A stretch of DNA of 64,000 nucleotides from Lasiosphaeria ovina (GCA_033439765.1 JAULSN010000002.1:7068001-7132000), one strand, 5' to 3'. Numbered from the stretch's first letter, positions 1-11,189 are shown. Numbers and translations are program-made. The notes: a model not told the origin generated them from the letters alone.

Positions 1-1
1 C

Positions 2-304
2 GCCAGCAGCCGCATCCCACGCATCGAAGTCGGTCCCACGACCACCGGCTCGCATAACAGGCACAGCACCGACAGCAACACCGACAGCGCCTCGCCGAGT
101 AATAACAACAGCAACAGAATACAAATGCCTGCACTACCGCCGCCGCCCGCCGCGGACGTGCTCCTCGCGTCGGCGGCGCGCGACGTCGTCAGGCACGAGA
201 TCACGCGCCTCCTCTGCGCATTGCGCGAGCACCTCTCGTGCGCCGGCGACGCGGTCGCTGGCCTGCCGGTTAGGCGGGCTACCGCTAAAAGTACCGATGG
301 CTGA
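2..304 (+). CDS. 3' end of unknown protein (partial)
   Basis: Frame 2 is open from the window edge to a TGA at 302-304, giving 100 residues of a protein whose start lies outside. The first half is low complexity (Ser/Asn/Thr rich, then a Pro run). The last 50 residues look like a folded, Arg/Leu-rich helical tail (ARDVVRHEITRLL and onward). GC at third positions is high, as in the other real exons here, and the reading frame is lost at once after the stop. I do not recognise the family. A long Asn/Ser/Pro-rich linker is common in fungal regulatory proteins, but that does not assign a function. Confidence 0.55.
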   Translation, partial: ASSRIPRIEVGPTTTGSHNRHSTDSNTDSASPSNNNSNRIQMPALPPPPAADVLLASAARDVVRHEITRLLCALREHLSCAGDAVAGLPVRRATAKSTDG

Positions 305-777
305 TTAGGTTTCTTGCCGCGGGATTGGGTACTATTTATATGTACTTGCTGCTGGCAGCCAGACGATTCGATTGGATTCGTTGTTAATAATTAATTAATT
401 GGTTAATTGTTTCCTGGCTTGCTGGCTGGCTGGGTCTGCTCGCTAGAACGGTGAGTCGATCGGCCAGTCAGTCAGTCAGCTCGTTAGTTAACTGGTGGCT
501 TGAGTTCGAGCGATGGCATTCGCATCGGATCATTGTGGGCAGGTACAGCACAACAGACAGGTGCTGTAGGCCACGGGATATCCGATGGGGATGTTGTATT
601 TGTCACAGATATGGGTACTACCGGGATGGAGGGTAAACATAATTTCAGCTACTTGAGTTATAGAAATAGGCTTGAGCTTGGGAGGAATTTGACACAATGA
701 CGAGAGAGTTGGGATTTAAATACCGTAAATAGCGATTTCCCTGTGTGCCTTAAATAGTCACCGAGCAAATCCTTTCT
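305..777. other. intergenic, convergent genes
   Basis: Space between the end of the partial + gene and the end of the - strand fusion gene. It holds a short GCTG-type simple repeat (about 416-435) and an AT-rich patch near 380-405. The two ORFs of 61-66 codons here have no coding character. I see no RNA gene. Confidence 0.6.
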
Positions 778-2660
778 TCATGTCCTGCTGCCTGAGGTAT
801 GAGACCAATCGTCTTCATCGATGTCCTCGAGATCGATGGGTTTGTACGACTTCTCTCTTCGCCGGCCAAATGTGCGGAATCTACTCGACTTCTCTTTTCT
901 GGTGCCTTGCTTCATGTACAAAAGGATTGCCTGTGAGAGTCATGTAAGCGCGACTCAAATACAGCTTAGAAACAACTAACCTGTTCGAAAACTTTATTTG
1001 TATCCTCCTGGCTGAGCAAATTGCAATCCATGTATTTCCAAGCTTTTTCGTGCTGCTCAGCGAGCTGACTTCCGAGTGAACTAAACTCGGCGATGGTCCT
1101 AGGAGCTGGATCATCCTCTTCATTTTCCAATGAGGTATTTAAGGTTGTAAGATCCTGATCTACGATACCGACAATAAGGAATGGAGTGTCGGGACAGTGG
1201 TGCTGGATCTCTGGAATCCATTTAGTTCCCATGTTCTCGAACATATCCAGACTGGGAATTCTCGCACAGATGATAAACACATCAGTTTGAGGATACGAGA
1301 GAGGCCGGAGCCTATCGTAATCTTCGGCGCCGGCTGTATCAAAAATCCCCATAGTGAATTCGACGCTTCTGAATCTATATCCGCGTCAGTTGCTCTGTAC
1401 GCCAAACCATTCTAATTTGGGTCATTTGTGCTCTCACCTGACAAGGGCGGTGTAGTGCTCAAAAACCGTTGATTCTAGAGTTTCGGTTGGGAGCTTCTGG
1501 GTTATATAACGATGGAGTAGTTTGGTTTTGCAACTCGAGCTGTCGCCCACAACGCATATCCTGAATCAAATATCAGTGGTTGAACGAGACTTGCTGTGCA
1601 CCGCACTACATACTTCAAATGGTGCGAGGCTGTTGTTACAAGTGTTTTCGATGGTGGGCGATCGAGGCGGCTGCGTTGTGCTGTTTGGTTTTTAGTGATG
1701 ACAGCGGCAAACGTCAAGCCGGCGCCGATGCTGTTGATATCGTTCAATGTAATGGGAAGTCGGTAGACGGAAATAATCGACATGTGATTCATAGTTATTT
1801 CCGACAGTGTGCTGGACACGGTGCGAATTGTCGACCCCCTAACAGACATCAGGTCAATTTCGTTTGGGTTCGCCCGGGTATAGACTCTGGAGGTCTCCAG
1901 CAACAGCTCAAATTCCTGGATCTGGCCGGAAACCTGTCCATGATCGTGTCTGTCAACTGCAAAACTTTGAGATGCCACGACGTCAGCCTCCGGAGGGCGA
2001 GTGGTGGACTGAGAATCTGCTGATTTGATGGACTGGGTTTCCATTTCCAATTCTCGTCCTGACTGCTCAATCCGCGCTGCCAGATTCTCGTCATCCAAAA
2101 GCATAGTGTCGACAGCCTTGTTGAGCTTGCTGCTGTTATTAAAAGCGTCCGCCCAAGATTGACTAGTTAATGTATATCAGCAATGATGACCACGGTTGTT
2201 GCATTTTTAGCGTGACAAAGAATTAATACCATTGCAGAACACTTATCATCAGCGCCAAGCAACTTTTTTGTGACTCGAGTCGGGGCAACATAGAGAGGAC
2301 TCTTTTCTCACCCCACGACCATCGTATCCGATCGAAGAGGCTGCCTCCGTCTTTGAGTAGTTGTTTGCATACAAGCTCTTCCAACTCAGACAATGTCAGA
2401 ACACACTGTGAGCAGGTCACGGCAATGTGGTCTAAGCGGATCAGGGCCTTGCGCTCTGGTGCAAGAGTTGAGATGGTATCGAAGAGGTCTTTGATGGAGC
2501 CCAGTGAGAGCTTGGTTGTTTCGACAGCGACAATGACCGCCCGCGCGGACTCAGGGGCGTCGCTAACACTGGCGCAAAGATCTGACAGCGTTTTGATGAT
2601 CTTGGTCGCTGTAGCCACGAGGCCAACAACTCCGGCCGCAATACTCAACGGGTCTGCCAT
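778..2660 (-). CDS. PigL_N/STAND-N domain fused to Rho-type GTPase-like domain
   Basis: Five exons, 2230-2660, 1614-2162, 1438-1560, 981-1368 and 778-930, join in phase to 547 residues. Donors include GTATGT, GTGAGA and GTTAGT. Residues 1-145 start MADPLSIAAGVVGLV, the hallmark of the fungal N-terminal domain of STAND/NLR proteins (PigL_N, PF17111). About 145-325 is the Ser-rich middle region usual in this class (ELLLETSRVYTRA, then SIISVYRLPI). Residues 327-545 are Rho/Cdc42-like: GDSSSCKTKLL (P-loop), STVFEHY (switch I), DTAGAEDYDRLRPLSYPQTDVF (split here as DTAGAEDY and RPLSYPQTDVF), HHCPDTPFLIVG, and NKVFEQAILLYM. The P-loop Gly before Lys is Cys, the Gln61 position is Ala, the G4 and G5 motifs are degenerate, and the end (SGSRT) has no CaaX box. 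The family assignment of both halves is from motif memory; a regulatory or pseudo-GTPase role is inferred. Confidence 0.82.
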
Positions 2661-3575
2661 AGGCTCTCCCTCTCGGTCCAGGTGGCCAGGTGAAGGTCAA
2701 GGAATGGATCTCAGATAAGGGCGCCCTTATGGAAAGTGTCCCAGAAAAGGGCCAGACGTTCGAAAACGCCGCAAAGCTGTACCCTACCCCGCTTCAGTCC
2801 TTCAGCTCAGCCCCCTTTTCAAAACCAGCCAACCAGAACAAGGGAAGAAAAGCTCACCCGTGCTTGGCACCAATGACGTGGTTGAATGGAGATGGCGACT
2901 TTTCTGCCGTCTCAGGTTCCTCAACCTCTCATTCGAAGACTCCCGAATGTCTTCCGTAGGCATTGCTAACAGCTGGCGGTTTGGGGATATTAATCTTAAA
3001 AGGGGAGTAATGCCAGAAATTGAGAGCTGCATCGGTGGGCTTTATGGGGGGAATGCACGTGGAACGATTCTTAAGCACCCACTTCACCACTGAAAGTACC
3101 TAATCTAATTAAGTGCTCTTTCGCCACTCGACAGATACCACCCCGAACGACGGTTCCAACCATGTTCTCCCTCTTCTTCAAGATTCATCGGCCAAGATGT
3201 TCATCAAAGCCTGCAATACAGTTTCGACTGCTCCGATACCGGAGTCTATTTCATTTCAGCAATTCGTTCATGTCAACTTCTAATATCGCCTCTTTGGTTT
3301 CTGCGTTGCTCTTCTTATATCTGTAGGCAAGTGGGAAGGATACGAAAGAGGATGGTTCAAATAATACCACATGATAGGCCTTGTTTGCCGAGTAAGTATT
3401 ATCAATGATTGAATATGCAGAGAAAGAGATCCGAAGAGTGTCTGAGGAGTGTTCTGCCTCCGTGCCTTGAATCTCTCAATGTTGGTTGCCCAGGCCAGGG
3501 GCAACTCTCAAGCACTTCCCGGTAGCGAACAAACAGTAAAAATTTCTCGACTGGCTCTCATTTGACAACTTCACC
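2661..3575. other. intergenic, divergent promoter region
   Basis: Space between the start of the fusion gene (-) and the kinase pseudogene (+). Short ORFs exist on both strands but none has consistent codon use or a recognisable motif. The region should contain the promoter of the fusion gene; I could not single out an element. Confidence 0.5.
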
Positions 3576-4969
3576 ATGTTGAGCCTCTCGAACATACAGT
3601 CAGCCTCCAAGATGTGGCGATGTCGCCGTCGAATGCATCCCCGACGCCCGTCTCTTGCACGAACCACCCCGCCCTTTTGGTTTCAGGCCCATCACTCTCG
3701 GTCCCAGGCCATGTCGACCTCAGCAGACTCAAAGCGCGAAGACCACCTCCAATCTCGAGGCACCGCCCTCCACGGCCAATCTGGCCAAGTCTATCTAGTT
3801 GAAGAAATACTTTAGGATCGGAGGATATCTTCCGCTCAGATCATGGCCGTGTACCGTGCTAGGTAAGCGGCATGCAAACGAGACGTTGCCTTTTCGCGGC
3901 GATTGACCAGGTTAGAAGTCCGCGACGGTGTCAGACTACTAATCCATCCACCGCAATTACCTAGTGCATTTAGCGCTGCAGGCAGCCAGTACGTGGCCAA
4001 GAAAATCACCCCCCATAGCAACTTCGACTACCAAAGAAAACTCCAAGACTCTGTCGCTTCGTCGCCGCATGTCAGGGCAGTCATCGACACCGTCCCTAAA
4101 CATCGCCTCTTCGTGTTCCCATACCTGACCAATAGGCTCCTCCAGTTCGACAACAAAACGCTCTCCCTGGCCCAAAAGAAGAGTATCCTGAAGAGGGTTC
4201 TGCTGGGCCTCGCGGACCTGCACAACAACTGCACCCTCCACACCGGTAACTCGCTTGCGCGCCACTCTTTCAGGTGAACTTTGCTGACGGGTCTCCCAGA
4301 TATCAAGCCTAACAACATCATGATGAACTGCGAGGCGGGCCCCTCGGAAGACGTTGTGGTAAAGGATGTCTAGGTAACCGACCTGGAAGACTCTGTCGTC
4401 ATCCCACCCAGGAAGGCCCTCAAGGGCTGCGTTTCTGGCAACGAAATCTGGAGGACCCCCGAGACGTGGGCCCGAGCCGCTCAAAACACGCCGTCCGACG
4501 TCTTCTCCTTTGCCATTCTTGTAAGTGCAGCTACTACCATTTTGGTTATGTTCGCTCCCAGCAATGTCACCCTCAACCAGACCAGACTGAGCTAATATCT
4601 CCACAGTCCATCTACGCTGTCACCGACATTATGGTATTCTACGTCTCGGAAAGCGAGCGCAAGGGCGAGGAGCCGTGGCGGACGATTCTGCGACGTCATG
4701 TGTCGTACTTTGGCGACCTCCCAGGCTTGGAAGGTCTTTTTAATCACATCGGCAATGAGGAAAACCCATACTATGCTCCGTTGTTAGAAATGACCCCGTC
4801 TTCCAATGCCGACAACCCTCGCAAACCATTTTCACTTTGGCGGGACGATACTCTAGACCCCGTGTTCAAGGATCTTGTAGGAAAGATGACGGGTTTGTAC
4901 CCGCCAAAGAGGATCACCGCACGCGAAGCCCTTAAACATCCGTGGTTTTATGGCGTAGGTGACGTGTAA
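3576..4969 (+). pseudogene. protein-kinase-like pseudogene, two nonsense codons
   Basis: Four exon-like blocks (about 3576-3862, 3974-4245, 4300-4520, 4607-4969) splice in phase. They read as a fungal protein-kinase-like fold: QVYLVEEIL (Gly-rich loop region), QYVAKKI (VAIK Lys), FPYLTNRLLQF (hinge), HTDIKPNNIMMN made across the 4246-4299 intron (catalytic loop), VTDLEDSVV (in place of DFG), WRTPETWARAAQNTPSDVFSF (APE and F-helix; given here as two parts WRTPETWARAA and QNTPSDVFSF), and ITAREALKHPWF at the end. TAG stops at 3813-3815 and 4371-4373 interrupt it; both sit where a Gln (CAG) is expected. No plausible intron removes them. The 5' end is unclear, possibly near 3705. The intact catalytic loop and splice sites suggest recent loss. 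Confidence 0.75.
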
Positions 4970-5496
4970 TCAAGGGGGTTGGTGGTATTAGCGAGAAGAC
5001 ACGCGCGCCAGCTACACGACCAAGTGCGTGGCCCTGGAGCGGACGGCGCGGATAGCGAGACCTGAGATGCTTCAAAGCAGACGTGTACTATCAAACAAAA
5101 GGACAATTCCAACTCATGAAATAATTGATAGATGATCAACGGACCCTTCAAGTGCCACGAAACAACGCCCATAACCGCTCCTAATTACTGGTCATGACAT
5201 ATCACGCTGCTGAGGCGAACTCCAAGCTAAGGCCAGCAAAAGGTTGCCAGCAGTAGGTGTGGTTTTCATATCTGATATTTATTCACTTTTGGATTTTAAT
5301 TTCCCCATTTTCCCATCCTGAAGCACCCATGAAGCCATTTTCCTATGCCTAGAGATCAACTCCAGCGCCATGCCAAGTGCCTTCCATCCTCCAGTTCCCA
5401 ACTCCACGCATGAAGACAAACAACCCCGAACAACCAGAACCCCACACATCCAACTCCCATCACACAAATAATCACTTGCAGAATCACACCAACTGC
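4970..5496. other. intergenic, convergent
   Basis: Lies between the kinase pseudogene and the end of the DUF6536 gene. Slightly AT-rich near 5080-5290. No gene or RNA seen. Confidence 0.5.
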
Positions 5497-8416
5497 CTAC
5501 CGATACAACCGCCCCGGAACAGGCTCGCTCACCGGCCCGGCACTGAACGAAAGATGCCCGACACCACCCTCCGAGCCAACAACGCCCCACCTAATCAACC
5601 GCCGCGCCGCCTCCGCACCGCTCTCGCCGGCGGCAACATGGCACGCGGCACTGATCGCCGCCGAACACGGGCCAGCCAGCGGCATGCCGACACGCAAGCG
5701 GCGCCAGCCGAGCAGCAGCGCGAGCAGCAGGGCCACAGCCAGCGCGATGAACAAAATCACCATCGCAATAGGCGAGAAGCCGACCGTCAGGATCGCGCGC
5801 TGCGGGTCCGGGTCGCCGTCGGGGCCGAACACGTCGACCGCGACGAGGAAAAACGCCTGCGAGAGCAAAAAGTGGGCGCCGCCGCTGGCGAGCAGCAGCG
5901 GGGCCACGTAGCGGTACGGCAGCGTGAGGAAGCGGGTCGAGCGCTGCGTGTTATCGTTGCCTTTAGCCTTGGGCAGCGGGTTCGTGACGCGCAGCCCGCG
6001 CCGCGCGGCAAAGTAGCGCGCGTACTCGTCGGCGAACGCCATGCACGTGTACGCGGCGTTGTAGGCGAGGTAGAGGGCTGACAGCAGGAGCTGAGGCACG
6101 TTGGCGAGGAGCACGTTGCGCAGCAGCCCCGCGTGGCCGGCCGCGGTTTGGTTTGCTGGCCAGCGGACTAGGGAGGACGCCGTGACGGTGCCGAAGCCGA
6201 GGCCCCACCATGTGGCTAGGTCAGGGTTGGTCGTGGTGGTGTTGATGGCTTCGTAGAGGAGTGCGGCGAAGATGCAGAGGGTGGCGAAGGCACTTTTTGG
6301 GTGGGGTTAGTGGTTGGCTTTTAGTGAAAGGGGGTGGAGGGTAAAGGGTAAAGGGGTGAAGGGGTAAAGGGCAACAACAAGCACTCACAAGCCATTGGTC
6401 GCAGCCCAGCGCCAGAGCCCGACGGCCTCCCAGCGAAAGTGGCGCGTGTACTCCCAGCGCTGGGGCAGAGGGTCGTCGCGCCAACGGCCAGCCCTAAAGT
6501 CTGCAATCGAAGCAGTGCCCATGCCGCGGGTGGTAGGGTCAGGCCGCTCGAGGAAGCTGGCAATGGCATCGCCCAGGGTCAGCAGCGGCGACTGCTTGCG
6601 CAGCAGCGTGGCGAGGATGGCGACGAGCTTGATGGCGTTGCACGCAATCACCACAAACATGATGGGCAGCGAGAACTGCAGCCGGCACCGGTCGACGACG
6701 CGCTCGCTGAGGCAGTGGTCCAGCTGCCAGTCGCCAAACGTGATGGGCAGGTCGCTCAGCGCCTCGCCGACGTCGCAGTCGAAGTCGTTGATGTCCTCGG
6801 GCACCAGCACCCCGCTGCCGTCGACCGACGTCCCGCACACCCACGAGTTCTGCACCGCGTCGTACGTCCAGTCCAGGTACCCCAGCAGCGGCCCCGTGTC
6901 GGTGCTGTTGCTTGGGCTGTCGTCACCACCGTCGCCGGCATCATCGTTGTCTCGTTTCTCGTTGGCGCCTTCGTCGCCGCTTCCGGCGTCAGGAGGTATC
7001 AAAACAACAGCCAGAATGTGCCGGCGGTCCGACAGGAAGTCGACGCCGTATGCTTGAATGCACGCGATGGGGTCCAAGCGCTCGTAGGTGGACAGGTTCT
7101 GCTGCATGGACCGCAGAAAGTCCATTGCCACGGGGTCGGCGACAGGCAAAGTAAAGTTGGCGCCGTCGACAAAATCCTGGGTGGCCACGGCAACCGTGTA
7201 TTCGTTGGCTCTGTTGGGCCAAGGGGTTAGTCAGTGGTTCCGCCCTCACCCGACTCACTCGAGTCAGATCCAAAATATTTAACTCGAAAGGGGGCCAGAG
7301 ACGCACGTCAGGCTCACAAAGACGGCCGAGTTAAACCTGCCCCCAGAAATCAGCAAAGCCCAAACGGCGTCACAGCCACCAGACTCACATCAGGTGGATT
7401 GGAAAGGAACTCAGGGCCAGCATGGCCCACAGCCACACGCGCGGGCGGTCGATGGCGCGCAGATTCCGCAGACTGAGAATGCCAATCTCAAGCCACTGCC
7501 TGCGGGCGTGCTGGGCGTCGACCTCGGCACGCGTGGGGGAGGTCAGGCATTGCATGCAGAAGTTGCTGGCGCCGAGCAGGAAGGTGGCGAGGAAGTTGAT
7601 GAGGATGTGCAGGCCGAGGCCGGCGCGCTTGATGTCGGCGCAGGGCCCGACGTGCAGCGTGCCGGCGCCGCCGCGTACGTGCAGCGTCACGCTCGCCCAC
7701 ATGGTCACGGCCGCGTTGGCCACCAGGATGGCCGCCACCACGAACAGGCCCGTCTGCACGCCCGCCGGCCACGTGAAGACGGCGTCGTCGCCCTCGCGGT
7801 CGCCGTGGATGAGGTTGTCGGCCGACGACCGGCCCGTGGCCGGCGGCGGGATCCACGTGAAGTTGCTGCTGTCGGCCTCTTGTATGAGCTTGGTGTCGCT
7901 GCTGCTGGGTAGCTGCGGTGAGGGCCGCGGCGACAGAAAGGACGAGTCGCACTCGCCGGGGGTCCGCGGCAGATGGTCGTCGCGCAGTGGCCATGCCGTC
8001 GGTTCCCTTCTTGTCACTGAGCCTCCGGGTTCGATTAGGCCAGAATCGCTTGAGACGAACCTGAGTTCAATATGCTCAAAAGCCTGGTCAAAGCCGTTGC
8101 CGGCGTTGCTGGCGCGGGAGCGGAACGAGGCTGGCTTGGCGGAGTCTTGATAACCGCCCGATGCCCACTCATGCTGGTGTTGAAAGCCAGACATCAAATC
8201 ATGGGGGCCGCAGACAGAGCTCAGTGTCGCTGGGGTTGCAAGCGGCGGCAGTCGAGTGGATGTTGCATGAGAAAGACTTGCTGTTGGCCTCGGTTTACCT
8301 GTTTGATATCGGCTCGTCGCATGCATGGGGTCAAACCGTCGAGTTGAGCCTTGAGGATTGAGGTGCAGGAACACACAGGACCGCCGCCTGATGCCAAGAC
8401 GCAACACGCGGAACAT
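5497..8416 (-). CDS. DUF6536 multi-pass membrane protein
   Basis: Exons 7389-8416, 7307-7336, 6389-7210 and 5497-6292 join in phase to 891 residues from the furthest ATG. Later in-frame Met codons, such as the one opening MSGFQHQHEWASGG, are equally possible starts because the first 200 residues are Ser/Pro-rich and disordered. The core matches the fungal DUF6536 family: WPAGVQTGLFVVAAILVAN is the first membrane segment, then a short GTLHVGPC motif, a conserved SNFCMQCLTSPTRAEVD, LSSFPIHLMFNSAVF spanning the 30-base exon, and ANEYTVAVATQDF. About eight hydrophobic segments are visible (roughly residues 213-237, 265-288, 326-345, then five in the last 450). The C-terminal 40 residues are low complexity. 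Its biochemical role is unknown; location in a cell or organelle membrane is inferred. Confidence 0.85.
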
Positions 8417-9030
8417 TTAACGTCTTCAACCCCCTCGGGGCAGCCTGGGCCCCTCGCAGGGAGAGAAAGTTTGGAACTTGCCATCTGTCTCTGCCCCTTT
8501 GCAGTCCAATGGCGGGGACAGTCACGTCAAGCCACGCTGCGGCAGCCTCTCCAATCAGATCCGAGGACGGCTAGAGTGCCGGATTCTGGTGAAATACTGG
8601 CTGGTCGCGACGCCAAGCTGCATCGAGCGTGGCTGATGGCGCGGCCTGTGGTTCACCGACTCAGCATCTCAATTCTATGTCTCCGACACTTGGGGTACGA
8701 CATGGCTGGCACACGGCGGGCCAGTCTCGCGAAGGAGCATGGCTTCGGTCCCGCTGGGCTGGGCCACGCCTGCAGAGTGCACACCCATTGCGAGTCTAGG
8801 AAGTGGGAGCGTGGACCGATGACTCGCTTGTGGCTGTCCCGGATGGTTGGGCTGACTGCGCTTCGAGGTGAAGCGTGCACGGCAGTTGGCCCTCTCAGTC
8901 TGCGTGTGTCTGCACGGCCTCGGAAAACCAATGAGCTCCTCTCAGCCCGACCGCCCCCAAAAGGGGCATAATTTTCGGTCCTGTTCTTGTCGTTCCGCCC
9001 TGATAACAAGGGTTAGGGTTCGACATCCCC

Positions 9031-9645
9031 TTCGTGGACGCTAAAAATGCAGTGAATGGGCCCGTCCGCAGCATCCGTCCGCGGCCTCCGTCGAGCCTAA
9101 ATGTCTCTCCCTCGCCGAGACTAAAAATGCAGTGCAGCCCTTCTAGTTGAATATTATCTCCCAATATTTAGTTGTTTCGATTATTCTAATTGCATTTGAG
9201 ACCCCGTACTAATTTCTCATTTTCTCTCATCATCACGACGAAGTAAGCAGGGTCAAGGTTAGCTCCCCCGGATCCGACAACTCTCCATGGAGGCTAAAAA
9301 TGCTGTGCAGCTGCCTCACACACAGCCTGCGGATGTATCGGTCGCAAAAACTCGCACACAAAGGCCTGGAATGTCGCAAAGGCGCTCAACAGGAGAACCG
9401 CATTTCACTTCAGAGGTCTACAGCTCCCCGTCTAATGTTAACTTGGACAAGATTGTCACATCAGGCAGTGCTAGTCCCTAACATCCCCAAGGTATTGAGG
9501 CTCTAATTAGTCTTCTCAATTCAGCTATACAGAGTATGCGCCAGGTATCCGTAGTCTATTGTCGATTCGTTGTCAACTTTCCAACAGAGTGATCACATCT
9601 TGAGCATACCGCCCTCGTCGAGACTAAAATTGCAGTGCACCGCCC
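9031..9645. repeat. four copies of a short dispersed repeat
   Basis: The core GACTAAAAATGCAGTGCA recurs with small changes at 9037-9055, 9117-9136, 9291-9310 and 9620-9640, each preceded by a CG/GA-rich stretch (for example TCGCCGA or TCGTCGA). A weaker fifth piece lies near 9089-9105. The copies are all in the same direction and have irregular spacing (about 80, 175 and 330 bases), so this is not a simple tandem array. Remnants of one mobile-element family, or clustered protein-binding sites, are both possible. Confidence 0.6.
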
Positions 9646-9970
9646 CCGGTGCCAAGAGCTGACGTCGCCGGAATCCAAGGATGGCGCCAGATGCTTGGCT
9701 GCTTGGCAATATATCAAGCAACTCGTCATCTGTGGCTGGTTGCCACAATGGCATTTCCCTTCCCTTTGTGCCGCCACACTGACAACGCACGGTCGGTATC
9801 CCACAGACCACGACTTCTGTTCTATCCTTCGAGAAGAAATCGAGTAGAAATGTCGGACTCTGATAATTATGTGTTCTGTTGATGGTCAGAGCTTCATGCC
9901 ATGTGAATCTCCTTGTCGCGTGTTTTCGTAACTTGCAGTTGCTTGCAAAAGAATCTAGCAATCGCTTCAG

Positions 9971-10018
9971 ACTCCTACGAGTAATAGTCGTGAATCGGAA
10001 CTCCTAGGAGTAATAGTC
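9971..10018. repeat. duplicated 19-base unit with palindromic core
   Basis: ACTCCTACGAGTAATAGTC (9971-9989) is followed ten bases later by ACTCCTAGGAGTAATAGTC (10000-10018). The second contains the perfect palindrome ACTCCTAGGAGT; the first differs from it at one base. This may be a bound operator-like site or a footprint of an old insertion. Confidence 0.6.
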
Positions 10019-11189
10019 TAATCAACTCAGTCGCCCATGGAGAATAAATGTTCCGAGTAACTGGCCATGAGAAATAAGGTTCTCTGTTTCCGGGTTACCT
10101 CCGGAGACACCTCTAAATGTCAGCAATACGTGACTGGGATTGATGTTACACAATTTATTAGCGGACCGTAGTCCGTAATCAGTAAGCGGGCGGCGAATGG
10201 TTTAATTACCGACTCCAAAGACTGACTAATGTGCAAGAAAATGCGAACCCCGCGTATTCCGGATGAGCCCGCCGCTTACTTGAAAATCAAGTCATTGTCA
10301 CCTTCAAAACACCAAGAGCGCCGAGGACCAGCTCTGCCCCGAATGTCGACAGCACCATCAAATGCTCCTCATCAGGCTGGCCAAACAAACAGCGTCGACT
10401 TTGAACTGCAGGTCATAGGCTAGCCTGTCGAGGTGAGCGACGTACGTCTTCCGAGACAACGTAATTAATACGGTTGATCGCTACAGACCAGAAGCAAGAG
10501 AGCATAGTCTGGGCTGGCTGGGGATTCTGCAAACTGGCACAGCTTTCCTCGATGACGGTGGGAAAAGCGCAGTATTCCAGGAAATCACCAGAATGAAGGC
10601 ATTCACTGTGTGTGGAATGTGAATTGATTAAAGAAACGAAGGGGAGAGGCGCAGGAACACTATTAATACGGGGAGATTCAGAACTCTTTTCAGAGTTGAC
10701 CCCTGTTCAGGTCCCGTCCGCCCTGCACCACACTCGATCCAGGACCGGAGGGACGGGACAGAGCGAGGTACTGTACCCGCCGAGTCGAGCTGCCAAGGCG
10801 CCGTCGTGAATCCAGCCCAATAGTGAAACAGTAGCGTGAAAACCCCTGAGAACTCAAAAGACGCAATATTGCCCCACCAATTTCATTGGCAACTCTTCCT
10901 CGACAGATGTTCTAACCATGAGAACGATGATATGCAGCCATGCCTTTGGCAAGCACTCAGCAAATATTAAAAAAAATGTTTCAAGAGGCAAATTCTTGAC
11001 CATTTTCATTAATGCAGTGGACTCCACCTCAGACCGTTATCAGAAATCCCCATGTCATCCAAAGATCTCAATGAAGCTTCGGACTTTATTGCCCTCCAAT
11101 CCCTGAAAGTTCGTTAGTCTGATTTTCTGGCCTTGGCAGGATCTAACCAAGACTGGCTTCACTCTTGCACCAAAATTGATTACACCTCC

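Noticed and set aside
5377..6081. 234-codon + strand ORF opposite the DUF6536 gene
   Set aside because: Arg/Gln/Ala-rich mirror of GC-rich coding DNA; the - strand carries the conserved membrane segments.
9007..9019. Telomere-like GGGTTAGGGTT
   Set aside because: Under two units of the TTAGGG repeat; too short to be an interstitial telomere.
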